In this document: positions 27,840 through 37,673 of the stretch, piece by piece
Layout: the number at the start of each line of letters is the position of its first letter
Numbering within the stretch: the stretch's first letter is position 1
Assembly: GCF_001550135.1 (NCBI RefSeq)
Contig: NZ_LRUE01000021.1
Coordinates: forward strand, 1,434 to 65,433
Length of the DNA stretch: 64,000 bases
Direction of reading: 5' to 3'
Source: Pseudoalteromonas shioyasakiensis
Lineage (GTDB): Bacteria; Pseudomonadota; Gammaproteobacteria; Enterobacterales; Alteromonadaceae
Program-made: the position numbers and the translations under genes
The notes under the pieces: generated by a model
Databases searched by the model: none
Seen by the model: the letters and a program-made list of their open reading frames with translations, nothing else
What the model was told of the DNA's origin: nothing

Positions 27840-29927
27840 TTACTTAGCAGCTTTTTTCTCTTTTTCTGCAGCGATTACTGTTTCAGCAACGTTTGCAGGA
27901 CATGGTGCGTAGTGTGAGAACTCCATAGAGAACTGACCACGACCAGAAGTGATAGTACGTAAGTGGCCGATGTAACCGAACATTTCAGAAAGTGGTACAT
28001 CACCCTTGATGCGAACGCCCATTGCGCCAGCTTCTTGGTCTTTGATCATACCACGACGACGGTTAAGGTCACCGATTACGTCACCTACGTTGTCTTCCGG
28101 AGTGAATACATCAACTTTCATGATTGGCTCAAGAAGTTGTGCACCCGCTTTAGGGATAGACTGACGGAAAGCGCCTTTAGCAGCGATTTCGAACGCGATT
28201 GCTGATGAGTCAACTGCGTGGAAAGCACCGTCGAAAAGTTCAACTTCAACGTCTAATACTGGGAAGCCAGCTAGAACACCTTCTTGCATCATTGATGCGA
28301 AGCCTTTCTCAACTGCAGGCCAGAATTCTTTAGGTACGTTACCACCAACAACTGATGAAGAGAACGTGAAACCTGAGTTTTGCTCGCCTGGCTTGATGCG
28401 GTAATCGATCTTACCGAATTGACCAGAACCACCAGATTGTTTCTTATGCGTGTAGCTATCTTCGATTTCTTTCGTGATAGTTTCACGGTAAGCAACCTGA
28501 GGTTGACCAACAACTAGGTCTACGCCGTAAGTACGCTTAAGGATATCTACTTTGATATCTAAGTGAAGCTCACCCATACCTTTAAGGATGGTTTCGCCTG
28601 AATCTTCGTCAGTTTCAACTTGGAATGAAGGATCTTCTGCAACCATTTTACCGATCGCGATACCCATCTTCTCGTTACCGCCTTTGTCTTTAGGAGCAAC
28701 AGCGATTGAGATTACTGGATCAGGGAAGATCATCGCTTCAAGTGTACATTCATGCTTAGGATCACAAAGAGTGTGACCAGTTTGAACGTTCTTCATACCA
28801 ACAACAGCGATGATGTCACCCGCTTGTGCTTCAGTAAGTTCGTTACGCTCGTCAGCTTGCATCTCAACCATACGGCCGATACGCTCTGTTTTACCAGTTG
28901 CTGAGTTAAGGATTGTGTCACCTTTCTTCATGCGACCAGCGTAGATACGGATGAACGTAAGTGCACCGAAACGGTCGTCCATGATTTTGAACGCTAACGC
29001 TTTAAGTGGCTCATCTGCAGAAACAGTTGCTACTTCACCAGTAGGCTCACCTGTTTCAGGATCAGTTAGAGGTTGTGGGTCAACTTCTGTAGGCGAAGGT
29101 AGGTAATCTACAACCGCGTCTAATACTAACTGCATACCTTTGTTTTTGAATGCAGAACCACAGTATGTTGGGAAGAACGCAAGATCACGAGTACCTTTAC
29201 GGATACAACGTTTGATGTCTTCTAGTGAAGGCTCTTCACCTTCCATGTAAGCCATCATTAGGTCTTCGTCTTGCTCAACAGCAGACTCAACAAGCATCTC
29301 ATGGTATTCGTCAACTTTGTCTACCATGTCAGCTGGAACGTCTTGTACTTCGTAGTTTTCAGGAAGACCAGTCTCGTCCCAAACGTATGCTTTTTTCTCA
29401 AGTACGTCTACAACACCAGTGAATTGGTCTTCGATACCGATTGGTAAAGTCATAACTAGTGGGTTAGCACCTAGTACTTTCTCAACTTGACCTACAACGC
29501 GGTAAAAATCAGCACCCATACGGTCTAATTTGTTTACGAAGATTACACGTGCAACTTCTGATTCGTTCGCATAACGCCAGTTAGTTTCTGACTGCGGCTC
29601 AACACCACCAGAACCACAGAATACACCGATACCACCGTCTAGTACTTTAAGTGAACGGTATACTTCTACTGTAAAGTCAACGTGTCCCGGAGTATCGATA
29701 ACGTTTAAGCGGTGGCCTTTCCACTCACAAGTTACAGCTGCTGATTGGATTGTAATACCGCGCTCAGCTTCTTGTTCCATGAAGTCAGTAGTAGACTCAC
29801 CGTCGTGTACCTCACCAGTCTTATGAATTTTACCCGTAAGCTTAAGGATACGCTCAGTGGTGGTAGTTTTACCCGCGTCAACGTGGGCGAAAATACCAAT
29901 ATTTCTGTACTTCGATAAATCTGCCAT
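27840..29927 (-). CDS. fusA2: elongation factor G, second paralogue type (EF-G2)
   Basis: This 695-aa translational GTPase has G1 AHVDAGKT, G2/G3 RGITIQSAA and DTPGH, G4 NKLD and C-terminal EF-G domains III-V. The sequence ([38 protein letters not shown]) is nearer to the EF-G2/FusB group of Vibrio, Shewanella and Pseudomonas than to the str-operon EF-G. No rpsL, rpsG or tuf genes flank it, which also fits the second copy. In organisms with two, one may specialise in translocation and one in ribosome recycling; which applies here is unknown. It is monocistronic with its own terminator. Confidence 0.88.
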   Translation of the reverse strand: MADLSKYRNIGIFAHVDAGKTTTTERILKLTGKIHKTGEVHDGESTTDFMEQEAERGITIQSAAVTCEWKGHRLNVIDTPGHVDFTVEVYRSLKVLDGGIGVFCGSGGVEPQSETNWRYANESEVARVIFVNKLDRMGADFYRVVGQVEKVLGANPLVMTLPIGIEDQFTGVVDVLEKKAYVWDETGLPENYEVQDVPADMVDKVDEYHEMLVESAVEQDEDLMMAYMEGEEPSLEDIKRCIRKGTRDLAFFPTYCGSAFKNKGMQLVLDAVVDYLPSPTEVDPQPLTDPETGEPTGEVATVSADEPLKALAFKIMDDRFGALTFIRIYAGRMKKGDTILNSATGKTERIGRMVEMQADERNELTEAQAGDIIAVVGMKNVQTGHTLCDPKHECTLEAMIFPDPVISIAVAPKDKGGNEKMGIAIGKMVAEDPSFQVETDEDSGETILKGMGELHLDIKVDILKRTYGVDLVVGQPQVAYRETITKEIEDSYTHKKQSGGSGQFGKIDYRIKPGEQNSGFTFSSSVVGGNVPKEFWPAVEKGFASMMQEGVLAGFPVLDVEVELFDGAFHAVDSSAIAFEIAAKGAFRQSIPKAGAQLLEPIMKVDVFTPEDNVGDVIGDLNRRRGMIKDQEAGAMGVRIKGDVPLSEMFGYIGHLRTITSGRGQFSMEFSHYAPCPANVAETVIAAEKEKKAAK

Positions 29928-30136
29928 TATTTTACTCTTAATAAAGTCGAAAAATTATTCGGCGGGAGTATAGCATTACTTAAAGCGAACATCACCATCG
30001 AAGTCGCTTAAAATGCAATCAATTTTATAAAATTTTTCTATGCTCAGGATAAGCGGCACTTTTTAACGTGCCGAACAATGAGTTTATGCTACTAAAATCG
30101 CTAATTTAGCACTGATTTGGCTATTAAATGATGCGA

Positions 30137-30865
30137 TTAGCTACTTGTCATTTTATAACAGCGCTCAGGTCGCCCGATACTTCCATAGCTCTGATCAGCA
30201 CTGACTTGCTCAGCTTCAAGCAAGTATTCTAGGTAACGACGGGCTGTTGAGCGGCTTACGCCGACTAAATCACCCATTTGCTGAGCAGTAAAAGCCGTGC
30301 CAATATTCGCTTTAAAAGCTTTTAAGATCTTTTGTAAAGTAAGCTGATCCACCCCTTTTGGCAACCTGACTGGGGCTTTTAACTGTTCTTGCGATCCAAA
30401 TAAAGTATCGACCATAGATTGGGTTACTTCATCGGCATCTGACAAACATTGTTGCCTTGCTTCGAATCGCGCCAACGCTTGATCTAAACGATTTAGCATT
30501 AATGGTTTTACTAAGAAGTCACAGGCACCAAGTTGCATGGCTTTTTCCAGTGTTTCTACTTCTTTTGCTGCGGTTAATAGCATTACTTCGCTTTTCATTT
30601 CTTCGCGGCGTAATTCATTAAGTAAATCAAGACCATTGCCATCGGGCAAATGAATATCGAGCAAAATTAAATCGGCATTAATCGCCGATAATAGCGCTTT
30701 CGCAGTGGCAAGATTGCCTGCAATACCCACAACCTGATATTGCCCCTGACGCAGTGTTTGCCGCGCCCCTTGTTGGCCAGCAACGCCATGAGGAAGTAAT
30801 AAGTATTGCGCCAATAATTGGGCTACTTCTACTTCGTCTTCAACAATGACAACTGAGTAAGTCAT
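30137..30865 (-). CDS. CitB/DctR-family response regulator
   Basis: This 242-aa regulator has a receiver domain with the phospho-acceptor Asp70 (LILLDIHLPDGNG) and a C-terminal helix-turn-helix of the CitB/DcuR type (FTAQQMGDLVGVSRSTARRYLEYL). The receiver has an insertion of about 15 residues (about 26-41, HGVAGQQGARQTLRQG) between helix 1 and strand 2, which pushes the aspartate further along than usual. It is last in the porin-tctCBA-kinase-regulator operon (37 bases after the kinase), so it probably controls tricarboxylate uptake. Confidence 0.9.
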   Translation of the reverse strand: MTYSVVIVEDEVEVAQLLAQYLLLPHGVAGQQGARQTLRQGQYQVVGIAGNLATAKALLSAINADLILLDIHLPDGNGLDLLNELRREEMKSEVMLLTAAKEVETLEKAMQLGACDFLVKPLMLNRLDQALARFEARQQCLSDADEVTQSMVDTLFGSQEQLKAPVRLPKGVDQLTLQKILKAFKANIGTAFTAQQMGDLVGVSRSTARRYLEYLLEAEQVSADQSYGSIGRPERCYKMTSS

Positions 30866-30902
30866 GTTCTTTACCTTTTATTTATAGGCTGATCATTTTT
30901 TA

Positions 30903-32525
30903 TTATTTTGGAATGTAGACACTTAAACGTGCTCCCATCAGATCAGACTCACCTATTTCTAAACTACCACGACACGAATCTAAGTTGGTTTTAACTAAAT
31001 AAAGGCCAATACCATGCTCTGCCCCTGACTTAGAACTGTATTGTGGTGTGAATATCACATCCTTGTCATCGCCTAAACCAAAGCCGCTGTCTTCAACATC
31101 AAACAATAATGTTTTACTGGTTTCATCAACCGTAACACGAACTTTAGGGGTACGTGTATCGCTAGCTCGAATAGCAGCTTCAATTGCGTTATCAATCAAA
31201 TTGCCAAGTATCGAGACAACCCGTTCAAGCATATCTTTACGGGTGATCGATCCTAATAAGCTATCTGGATTAAGCTCAAGTATCACGTTTAATTCACGGG
31301 CTTTATGGTATTTACCAACCAATAAACCTGCTAGTACCGGATCTTGGATCCTTTCGAGCAAATGATGGATCTGCGCTTGCGAGCCTTTACTTTCTTGACC
31401 AATTAGCTCAATCGCCTGATCCGTTTGCCCCATCTGAATTAACGCACCAATTAAGTTTAGCTTGTTCGAGTAATCATGCGTTTGCACTCGTAATAACTCA
31501 GCAAAGGCCTGCACTTTGGTTAATTGCTGCGATAAATATTCAAGTTCATCCGCAGGGCGCATACTCAGCAAAATGCCATCAGCCTGACCTTGCACTTGCA
31601 ATGCATATCGCGACAACACAATGCGTTTATCGGCGGCAAACAATTCAAAACCAACAATCGGACGCTGTTGGTTATGCATTAAAAACTCGCTATGTTCAGG
31701 AAGCAAATCTGCAAGCTTAAGTGGCTGATGAATACAGCTGGTCGGTTTACCGAGGATTTCGCAGGCACGTTGATTTAAGTTACGTACATTACCTTCAGGA
31801 TCGAGGGCGATAATGCCGCTACGAACAGTATTCAAAATAGCATCTTGCTCAGAGAACAACCGTGCTATTTCGTCAGGCTGTAACCCAAAAATAGCATTAC
31901 GAACCCGTTGACCAATATACACCGCGGCCAAAATACTTAAACCGACTAACAACAAACCCCAAAGCATGATTTCTGCACTGCGAGCACGAATAAGCGGTTC
32001 AATTGATTGCACTAAAAAGCCAACCGATACCAAGCCGATGACTTCGCCTCGCTCTGAGAGCACAGGGACTTTGCCACGGATAGATTCGCCCAAACTCCCT
32101 TTAGCAATCGACACATACCGCTCACCACGCAGCGCCGCTTTACTATCACCACCCACCATCGGCTTACCGAGCTTGTCGGGGTCTGGGTGAACAATGCGAC
32201 GGGTATTCTTATCGCCAATCACGATAAAGCTGGCTGCGGTGAGTTCACGAATATGCTCTATTTGCGTATTTAACTCATCAAGCCCTTGCTTGGTTTGCAA
32301 TGCATTTTGCACGTCATCCCGTGAGGCAATACTGGTTGCGAGCGCAAGCGCTTTATCACCCATGTGGTTATGTAAGCTTTCTGCGGTGATCTGATACACC
32401 AATGCGCCAAACAATACAGCCTGTAAAACACATAGACCGGTAACCCAAATAATGAGTCGCGTTTCTAAGCGCTTGGGTTTTTTAACCACATGCTGAAATG
32501 GATTTAGCTTATTGGTGTATCTCAT
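30903..32525 (-). CDS. CitA/DcuS-family sensor histidine kinase
   Basis: This 540-aa inner-membrane kinase has TM1 (about 25-50), a periplasmic PDC-type sensor domain (HNHMGDKALALATSIASRDDVQ...FIVIGDKNTRRIVHPDPDKLGKP), TM2 (about 185-205), a cytoplasmic PAS domain (about 215-325) and an SPOB-type H box (QTHDYSNKLNLIGAL, His near 350). An HATPase domain follows with NLIDNAIEA and GIGLYLVK. PDC sensors of this family bind carboxylates such as citrate or C4-dicarboxylates. Its location downstream of TctCBA suggests it senses the transported acid. Confidence 0.92.
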   Translation of the reverse strand: MRYTNKLNPFQHVVKKPKRLETRLIIWVTGLCVLQAVLFGALVYQITAESLHNHMGDKALALATSIASRDDVQNALQTKQGLDELNTQIEHIRELTAASFIVIGDKNTRRIVHPDPDKLGKPMVGGDSKAALRGERYVSIAKGSLGESIRGKVPVLSERGEVIGLVSVGFLVQSIEPLIRARSAEIMLWGLLLVGLSILAAVYIGQRVRNAIFGLQPDEIARLFSEQDAILNTVRSGIIALDPEGNVRNLNQRACEILGKPTSCIHQPLKLADLLPEHSEFLMHNQQRPIVGFELFAADKRIVLSRYALQVQGQADGILLSMRPADELEYLSQQLTKVQAFAELLRVQTHDYSNKLNLIGALIQMGQTDQAIELIGQESKGSQAQIHHLLERIQDPVLAGLLVGKYHKARELNVILELNPDSLLGSITRKDMLERVVSILGNLIDNAIEAAIRASDTRTPKVRVTVDETSKTLLFDVEDSGFGLGDDKDVIFTPQYSSKSGAEHGIGLYLVKTNLDSCRGSLEIGESDLMGARLSVYIPK

Positions 32526-32539
32526 ATCAGTGCCTTGTT

Positions 32540-34078
32540 CTACGCATGTTGCTCTGCTTGCGTAGCTGCTTTTTCTTTACGACGTTGGACAATATAGTCT
32601 TTCAGTGGGAACAACAACACTAAGATCGAAATCACAAAAATACTTAGTGTTAATGGGCGGTCCCATAAAAAGCTTAGTGAACCATCTGAAATCATCATGG
32701 CACGGCGGAAGTTTCGCTCAATCATATCACCGAGGATAAAGCCAAGTAATAAAGGCGCCATAGGGAAAGCTAACAAGCGAAGCACCAAGGCCACCAGCGC
32801 AAAGCCCACCATCATAAATAAATCAAAGGTGTTAAATGACACTAAATACACACCAATTAAGCTGAAGAATAAAATCATCACGGTCAGCACAGATTTAGGC
32901 ATTGCCAACACTTTAGCGAAATATGGGATCAACGGCAGATTCAAAATCAGCAGTACAATATTGCCAAAGTACATACTGACAATGACAGCCCAAAACACGC
33001 TTGGGTTTTCTTGCATTAACATAGGGCCCGGCTGAATACCGTAGGCAATTAATGCACCTAGCATAATAGCTGTTGTACCAGAGCCTGGAATACCTAAAGT
33101 CAGTAGTGGTACAAATGAGCCAGTACAAGCTGCATTATTAGCCGACTCAGGTGCCGCTAAGCCACGCATCGAACCCTTACCAAATTTATCTTTCAGCGCT
33201 TTTGGAGCAAGGTTACGCTCAGTAGCGTAGGCCATAAAGCTGGCAATGGTTGCCCCTGCGCCCGGTAAAACACCGACTATAAAGCCAAGTAAAGATGAGC
33301 GGCCAACCACAGGAGCCATATCTTTGACTTCTTCTTTAGTCAGTTTTGTTGAACCAATTTTTGGCGTATCAGGATCGTCAATTTTTTTATCTGGCTCAGC
33401 TTCTGGGCGCGCCACATTAATCAGTGCCTCAGCCAACGCAAACGTTGCCATTGCTACTAATAAAAAGCTAATACCATCTAATAAATCAGCTTGGCCAAAA
33501 GTAAAGCGCTCGGTACCTGAAGAGGGATCAATACCTACCGTTGCCAGCATTAAACCAAATACCGTCATCATCATGGCTTTTAAAAATTGCCCTTTATTAG
33601 AGAACGCAGCAATCGCCGTTAAGCCTAAAAACATCAGTACAACATAATCAGGCGATTGGAAACTTAATGACACTTTCGCTAATAATGGCGCAGCCACCAT
33701 CAATAAAATGGCGCCAATGGTCCCACCTATAAAGGATGAATAAGCTGCAATCGCAAGGGCTTTACCTGCCTTACCTTGTTTTGCTAGCGGATAACCATCA
33801 AACGATGATGCTACCGTCCCCGCCACACCCGGCGCATTAATCAAAATAGAAGAAGTAGAGCCACCGAATATAGCCCCGTAGTAAACACCGGCCATTAAAA
33901 TCATGCCCGAATCAGCACCGATGCTGTAAGTGATCGGGATCATCAACGCAATTGCAGTAATTGGACCAAGACCCGGTAGCATACCTATGAACGTGCCAAC
34001 AAAGCAGCCTACGATCACATATAACAAGTTGTTCCAGTCGAGTACGGTCGACAAACCTAACATAATTCCATCAAGCAT
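32540..34078 (-). CDS. tctA: tripartite tricarboxylate transporter, large permease TctA
   Basis: This 512-aa polytopic inner-membrane protein has roughly 11-12 helices and TctA signatures such as GMLPGLGPITAIALMIP near the N-terminus and the repeated GVLPGAGATIASFMAY in the second half. It forms the translocation channel for carboxylates delivered by TctC, energised by the ion gradient. It sits 3 bases downstream of tctB and 14 bases upstream of the sensor kinase gene. Confidence 0.94.
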   Translation of the reverse strand: MLDGIMLGLSTVLDWNNLLYVIVGCFVGTFIGMLPGLGPITAIALMIPITYSIGADSGMILMAGVYYGAIFGGSTSSILINAPGVAGTVASSFDGYPLAKQGKAGKALAIAAYSSFIGGTIGAILLMVAAPLLAKVSLSFQSPDYVVLMFLGLTAIAAFSNKGQFLKAMMMTVFGLMLATVGIDPSSGTERFTFGQADLLDGISFLLVAMATFALAEALINVARPEAEPDKKIDDPDTPKIGSTKLTKEEVKDMAPVVGRSSLLGFIVGVLPGAGATIASFMAYATERNLAPKALKDKFGKGSMRGLAAPESANNAACTGSFVPLLTLGIPGSGTTAIMLGALIAYGIQPGPMLMQENPSVFWAVIVSMYFGNIVLLILNLPLIPYFAKVLAMPKSVLTVMILFFSLIGVYLVSFNTFDLFMMVGFALVALVLRLLAFPMAPLLLGFILGDMIERNFRRAMMISDGSLSFLWDRPLTLSIFVISILVLLFPLKDYIVQRRKEKAATQAEQHA

Positions 34079-34081
34079 AAC

Positions 34082-34546
34082 TTAACTCCACAGATTGCCA
34101 GGTACTAAGTAAATGCCCAGTACTTGTGTCATTAAAAACCAAAAAACCACGGCCACAGGCACAGAAGCAAACAACAACACTGCCTTACGGCGTTCGCCCA
34201 TGATAAAAAAGCCCGTAATTAAAAATGCACTGGTGGCAATTAAAAAGCCGAACGGTTCAAGCATGGCGCTATAAGCAACCATCAACACCAACAGTGCAAA
34301 GGTACGTAGTAAGTTGCCCTTACTGAGTAGCTCTGCTTTTTCTGCAGGTGCTTGCTTTAATAAGTTGGCACCAATCGATAGTACACACACCACGATACCG
34401 AATACCGCATACACTTTTGGTAAGGTTGCAGAAGTAACGCTTTCGTACTCTTCAAATGGCATAAGTGGAATTTGCCAAGCCACAAGGGCGTAGAGGGTAA
34501 AGAGGACCAAGAATAAACTTGGTCCAATTAGTTCACGGTTTAACAT
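34082..34546 (-). CDS. tctB: tripartite tricarboxylate transporter, small permease TctB
   Basis: This 154-aa membrane protein has four predicted helices, the size and pattern of TctB. It lies between tctC and tctA in the standard order. The sequence itself is weakly conserved in this family, so position carries much of the identification. Confidence 0.88.
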   Translation of the reverse strand: MLNRELIGPSLFLVLFTLYALVAWQIPLMPFEEYESVTSATLPKVYAVFGIVVCVLSIGANLLKQAPAEKAELLSKGNLLRTFALLVLMVAYSAMLEPFGFLIATSAFLITGFFIMGERRKAVLLFASVPVAVVFWFLMTQVLGIYLVPGNLWS

Positions 34547-34555
34547 CGTCTAACC

Positions 34556-35521
34556 TTAGCCTCGGATAAAACCAAGTTCTTTCATTACAACGCGTAATTG
34601 CGCTTCTTGCTGCTCAAGCGATTTAATAAACGCTTCTTTTTCTTGAAATAGATTTAGCCAACCATTACGGGCACGAACCGCTTCCCATTCAGGGGTTTGT
34701 TGCAACTTACGTAGCTTTTCTGTGTACTCGGCTAGTTTGTCTGCTGGTAAATCTGGGGTTGCAAAAAAGCCGCGCCAGTTTACGAACTCCATGTCGTAAC
34801 CTAGCGACTTTAAGGTTGGAATTGCTGGGTAATCTGGCAATTTATCTGCAGAAGTCACCGCTAAAATACGTGCCTGGCCACCATTAGCGACTTCGAGAGC
34901 TTCACTTAAGCCTGTTGAAAGTAAGTTGACCTCGCCCGACAATAAACCTGCTTTCGCTTTACCACCGGCATCGTAAGGAATGTAACGTAATCGACGACCA
35001 TCAAGACCCGCCGCTTTAACTGCTTGTGCAGCCACTAAGTGATCCATGCTGCCGCGCGCAGAACCACCTGCTACTTTTACAGAGCCTGGGTCTTTTTTCA
35101 TTGCATCAATAACGTCTTGCCATGTTTTAAATGGCGAGTCATTACGCACCACAAATGCACCATAATCAGCAATCATGCTGGCAACTGGTGTTAAATCGCG
35201 ATAGCTGTAAGGAATTTTGCCTGATAATGCGCGCAGTACGATAGGCGTTGAGTTAACCATCAACATATCGCCTTTTTTAGTGCCCGACTCAATCAAGTAA
35301 GCAATTGCACGGCCACCGCCGCCGCCCGACATATTCTGAAACGATGCATTATCTTCAATGCCCGCTTTTACCATTGCTTCACCGACACCACGTGCTGTGG
35401 TATCCCAACCGCCGCCTGGGCCACCCGGTACCAAAAAGTGTAAGTTTGCTAATGCCAGTGGGCTGGCTACTAATAATGAAGCTGCTAAAACAGATCTTTT
35501 TAATGATTTAAACATAGTCAT
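34556..35521 (-). CDS. tctC: tripartite tricarboxylate transporter, periplasmic binding protein TctC
   Basis: This 321-aa protein has a signal peptide ending ALA (about residue 25) and the TctC start of the mature protein (LHFLVPGGPGGGWDTTARGVGEAM). It has the two-lobed fold that captures a carboxylate. The ATG at 35519-35521 is preferred over the one two codons later because AGGAG lies 9 bases before it. The ligand is unknown; citrate or another tri- or dicarboxylate is likely. It is preceded by a porin gene in the same operon. Confidence 0.93.
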   Translation of the reverse strand: MTMFKSLKRSVLAASLLVASPLALANLHFLVPGGPGGGWDTTARGVGEAMVKAGIEDNASFQNMSGGGGGRAIAYLIESGTKKGDMLMVNSTPIVLRALSGKIPYSYRDLTPVASMIADYGAFVVRNDSPFKTWQDVIDAMKKDPGSVKVAGGSARGSMDHLVAAQAVKAAGLDGRRLRYIPYDAGGKAKAGLLSGEVNLLSTGLSEALEVANGGQARILAVTSADKLPDYPAIPTLKSLGYDMEFVNWRGFFATPDLPADKLAEYTEKLRKLQQTPEWEAVRARNGWLNLFQEKEAFIKSLEQQEAQLRVVMKELGFIRG

Positions 35522-35533
35522 AATGCACGACTC

Positions 35534-36775
35534 CTAAAATAAGTACTGCATACGAGCACTGATGCCCATACCTGAATCTTCATCACCTACCAGCGTAGAA
35601 GCACCGGCACCATCAACATCGCTGTAAATCAGGTTGCCCATAAATTTGATATCGCTGCTTAGGTAATATGATGTGCCTAATGTATAAGTGGTTACGTCGG
35701 TACCTTGCTGTTTGCTGCTAGCATTCATTTGTGACACACGTGCAACCAGCTCCCATGCATCTTTAATCCCTTTTGGTTGTACAAATAATGCAGAGCCTGC
35801 TTTGTAACGGCGCTGCTCACCGCCTAAGAAGTAACTTGCCGAGACATGAAAGCCATCAAAACGCTCACCATCAAGTTCGTTACTACTATCTACCGTATCG
35901 AGGTAGCGGCTGGCATATTCAGCCTCTAGAGTGAATGCATTTGCTTGGTAGGCAAATTCAAGACCGCTTTGTGACATGCTATTTAGCGCTGCGGTTTCAC
36001 CACCGACTGCGTAATCCACTAAGCGAACATTGGTTTCACGCACTTCACCACGGGCAAAACGAGCGCTTAAATCATTGTCGCCCATATCACGATAAGAGTG
36101 CCAAGCACCTAAATGAATCACATCACCCGGCGCTGCACTAGACCAAGTTAAGCGACCTGTTACAGCCAATGTCAGTTTGTCATCTTCGTCATGGCCTGAG
36201 GCACCAAATGCATCGTTTTTGTAAACACCCACGGCGTAACGCAAGCCTGAATCTTTAAAGTATTGATAAGCCGAGATACCCCAGCGGAAGAAAGGCGAGA
36301 AGGTGTTAGCAAGGGTGCTACGCTCAATGGTATTAATGTGTTTAGAACTGGTTAGCGCATTGAGCGACATGTCTTCACGAATTTTACCGGCTTTTACTTT
36401 TAAGCCGTTGTCGAATGCATAACGTACACGCGCTAACACGATTTCAGCCGTGCCTTCAGAAAATTCGAGTAGTAATTTGTGATCCCAGTTACCATGTTCA
36501 CTTTCAACATAAGTACGGATACGACGCGGGAAGAAGTCGCTGCCTCCAGCGCCATCATTGTCGGCATTGTAAGCACCGTCGAAATAGTTGTAATCAAGTT
36601 GCACGCGGCCACCAAATTCTAGGTTGAAGCCGCTAGATGTTTTTAATGAATCCACTTCTTTTTGAAGTGCATCGAGTTGTTGCTGTAGTTGTTCAGTGTC
36701 GCTTTGTGCGAATGCTGATGTACTTGCTAACGCCGCTGCAACGGCTAAAGCGAGCTGTGTGTTACTTGCTTTCAT
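35534..36775 (-). CDS. OprO/OprP-family outer-membrane porin
   Basis: This 413-aa protein has a signal peptide (ending AFA, about residue 23), a short N-terminal coiled coil (TEQLQQQLDALQKEVDSLK) and a beta-barrel with the FGGRVQLDYNYFDG and phosphate-selective-porin-like RIRTYVESEHGNWDHKLLLEF segments. It ends in Phe (MQYLF), as outer-membrane proteins do. It heads the tctCBA operon, so it probably lets the carboxylate substrate cross the outer membrane rather than phosphate. Family members include pyrophosphate and phosphate channels. Confidence 0.88.
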   Translation of the reverse strand: MKASNTQLALAVAAALASTSAFAQSDTEQLQQQLDALQKEVDSLKTSSGFNLEFGGRVQLDYNYFDGAYNADNDGAGGSDFFPRRIRTYVESEHGNWDHKLLLEFSEGTAEIVLARVRYAFDNGLKVKAGKIREDMSLNALTSSKHINTIERSTLANTFSPFFRWGISAYQYFKDSGLRYAVGVYKNDAFGASGHDEDDKLTLAVTGRLTWSSAAPGDVIHLGAWHSYRDMGDNDLSARFARGEVRETNVRLVDYAVGGETAALNSMSQSGLEFAYQANAFTLEAEYASRYLDTVDSSNELDGERFDGFHVSASYFLGGEQRRYKAGSALFVQPKGIKDAWELVARVSQMNASSKQQGTDVTTYTLGTSYYLSSDIKFMGNLIYSDVDGAGASTLVGDEDSGMGISARMQYLF

Positions 36776-36912
36776 GAATTACTCCACACCAGATTATAAT
36801 TATTTGTTGTCGTTGATCGGCCTACTGCAAATGGCGATCTGGTTTGGAGCATAGTGTTAACGATAGATTAACGAAATGTTTAGGGGGTAAGTTGCATTGA
36901 TGGTGATAAATG

Positions 36913-36945
36913 GCTTTTTGTTCATAAAACTCATGAACAAAAAGC
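36913..36945. promoter_or_regulatory. 13-bp perfect inverted repeat upstream of the porin operon
   Basis: GCTTTTTGTTCAT and ATGAACAAAAAGC are perfect inverted repeats around a 7-base spacer. The element is about 140 bases upstream of the porin start and 58 bases after the CoA-transferase B stop. It lacks a following T tract on either strand, so an operator (for example for the CitB-type regulator) is at least as likely as a terminator. Confidence 0.45.
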
Positions 36946-37002
36946 ACATTACTGGGGGTTAGTATAAAATCTAGGCAAATTAGCTGCTTAAAAGTCGCAA
37001 AA

Positions 37003-37662
37003 CTAGCTAAAAGTCATCTCAGGAACGTCACCAGAGACAATAAGTTTGCCCTGTGTCTTAGCAATAATCTCATCAACCGAGACACCTGGAGCACGCTCTA
37101 ATAAATGAAATGCACCGTCTTTAATTTCTAAAAGTGCCAAATCGGTGATCACTTTATTGATACAACCAACGCCCGTTAACGGCAAACTACATTCGGTCAG
37201 CAGTTTTGATTCACCATGCTTGTTGGCATGGGTCATAGTACAAATAATGTTTTTAGCACCAGCCACTAAATCCATCGCACCGCCCATCCCTTTAACCAAC
37301 TTTTTCGGGATCATCCAACTGGCTATGTTGCCGTTTTGATCTACTTCAAACGCGCCCAGCACGGTTAAATCAACGTGGCCGCCGCGGATCATGGCAAAGC
37401 TTTCTGCGGAGCTAAATATAGCCGCCCCCGTTGCAGCGGTGACCGTTTCTTTACCTGCGTTGATCATATCGGCATCAACTTGGTCTGCACTTGGGTATGG
37501 CCCCATACCGAGTAAACCATTTTCTGATTGCAGCATCACTTCGATGCCATCAGGGACATAATTAGCGACCAAGGTTGGAATACCTATGCCTAGGTTAACG
37601 TAGTAACCATCCTGTAGTTCCATCGCCACGCGTTTAGCGATTTGTTCTCGTGATAATGCCAT
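37003..37662 (-). CDS. scoB: 3-oxoacid CoA-transferase subunit B
   Basis: This 219-aa subunit carries the catalytic glutamate Glu47 in QSENGLLGMGPYP, the class I CoA-transferase signature. With subunit A it moves CoA from succinyl-CoA to acetoacetate, giving acetoacetyl-CoA. It is the last gene of the minus-strand operon permease-hydrolase-bdhA-scoA-scoB and follows scoA by 11 bases. Confidence 0.94.
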   Translation of the reverse strand: MALSREQIAKRVAMELQDGYYVNLGIGIPTLVANYVPDGIEVMLQSENGLLGMGPYPSADQVDADMINAGKETVTAATGAAIFSSAESFAMIRGGHVDLTVLGAFEVDQNGNIASWMIPKKLVKGMGGAMDLVAGAKNIICTMTHANKHGESKLLTECSLPLTGVGCINKVITDLALLEIKDGAFHLLERAPGVSVDEIIAKTQGKLIVSGDVPEMTFS

Positions 37663-37673
37663 CAGCGTGCTCC

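Noticed and set aside
28289..28513. Small frames inside EF-G2 and other long genes
   Set aside because: These are antisense or alternate-frame openings within strongly conserved coding sequence, with no ribosome-binding site or family match.
30054..30073. CGGCAC...GTGCCG hairpin as a terminator
   Set aside because: It has a 6-bp stem with no T tract on either strand, so it was left out as unsupported.
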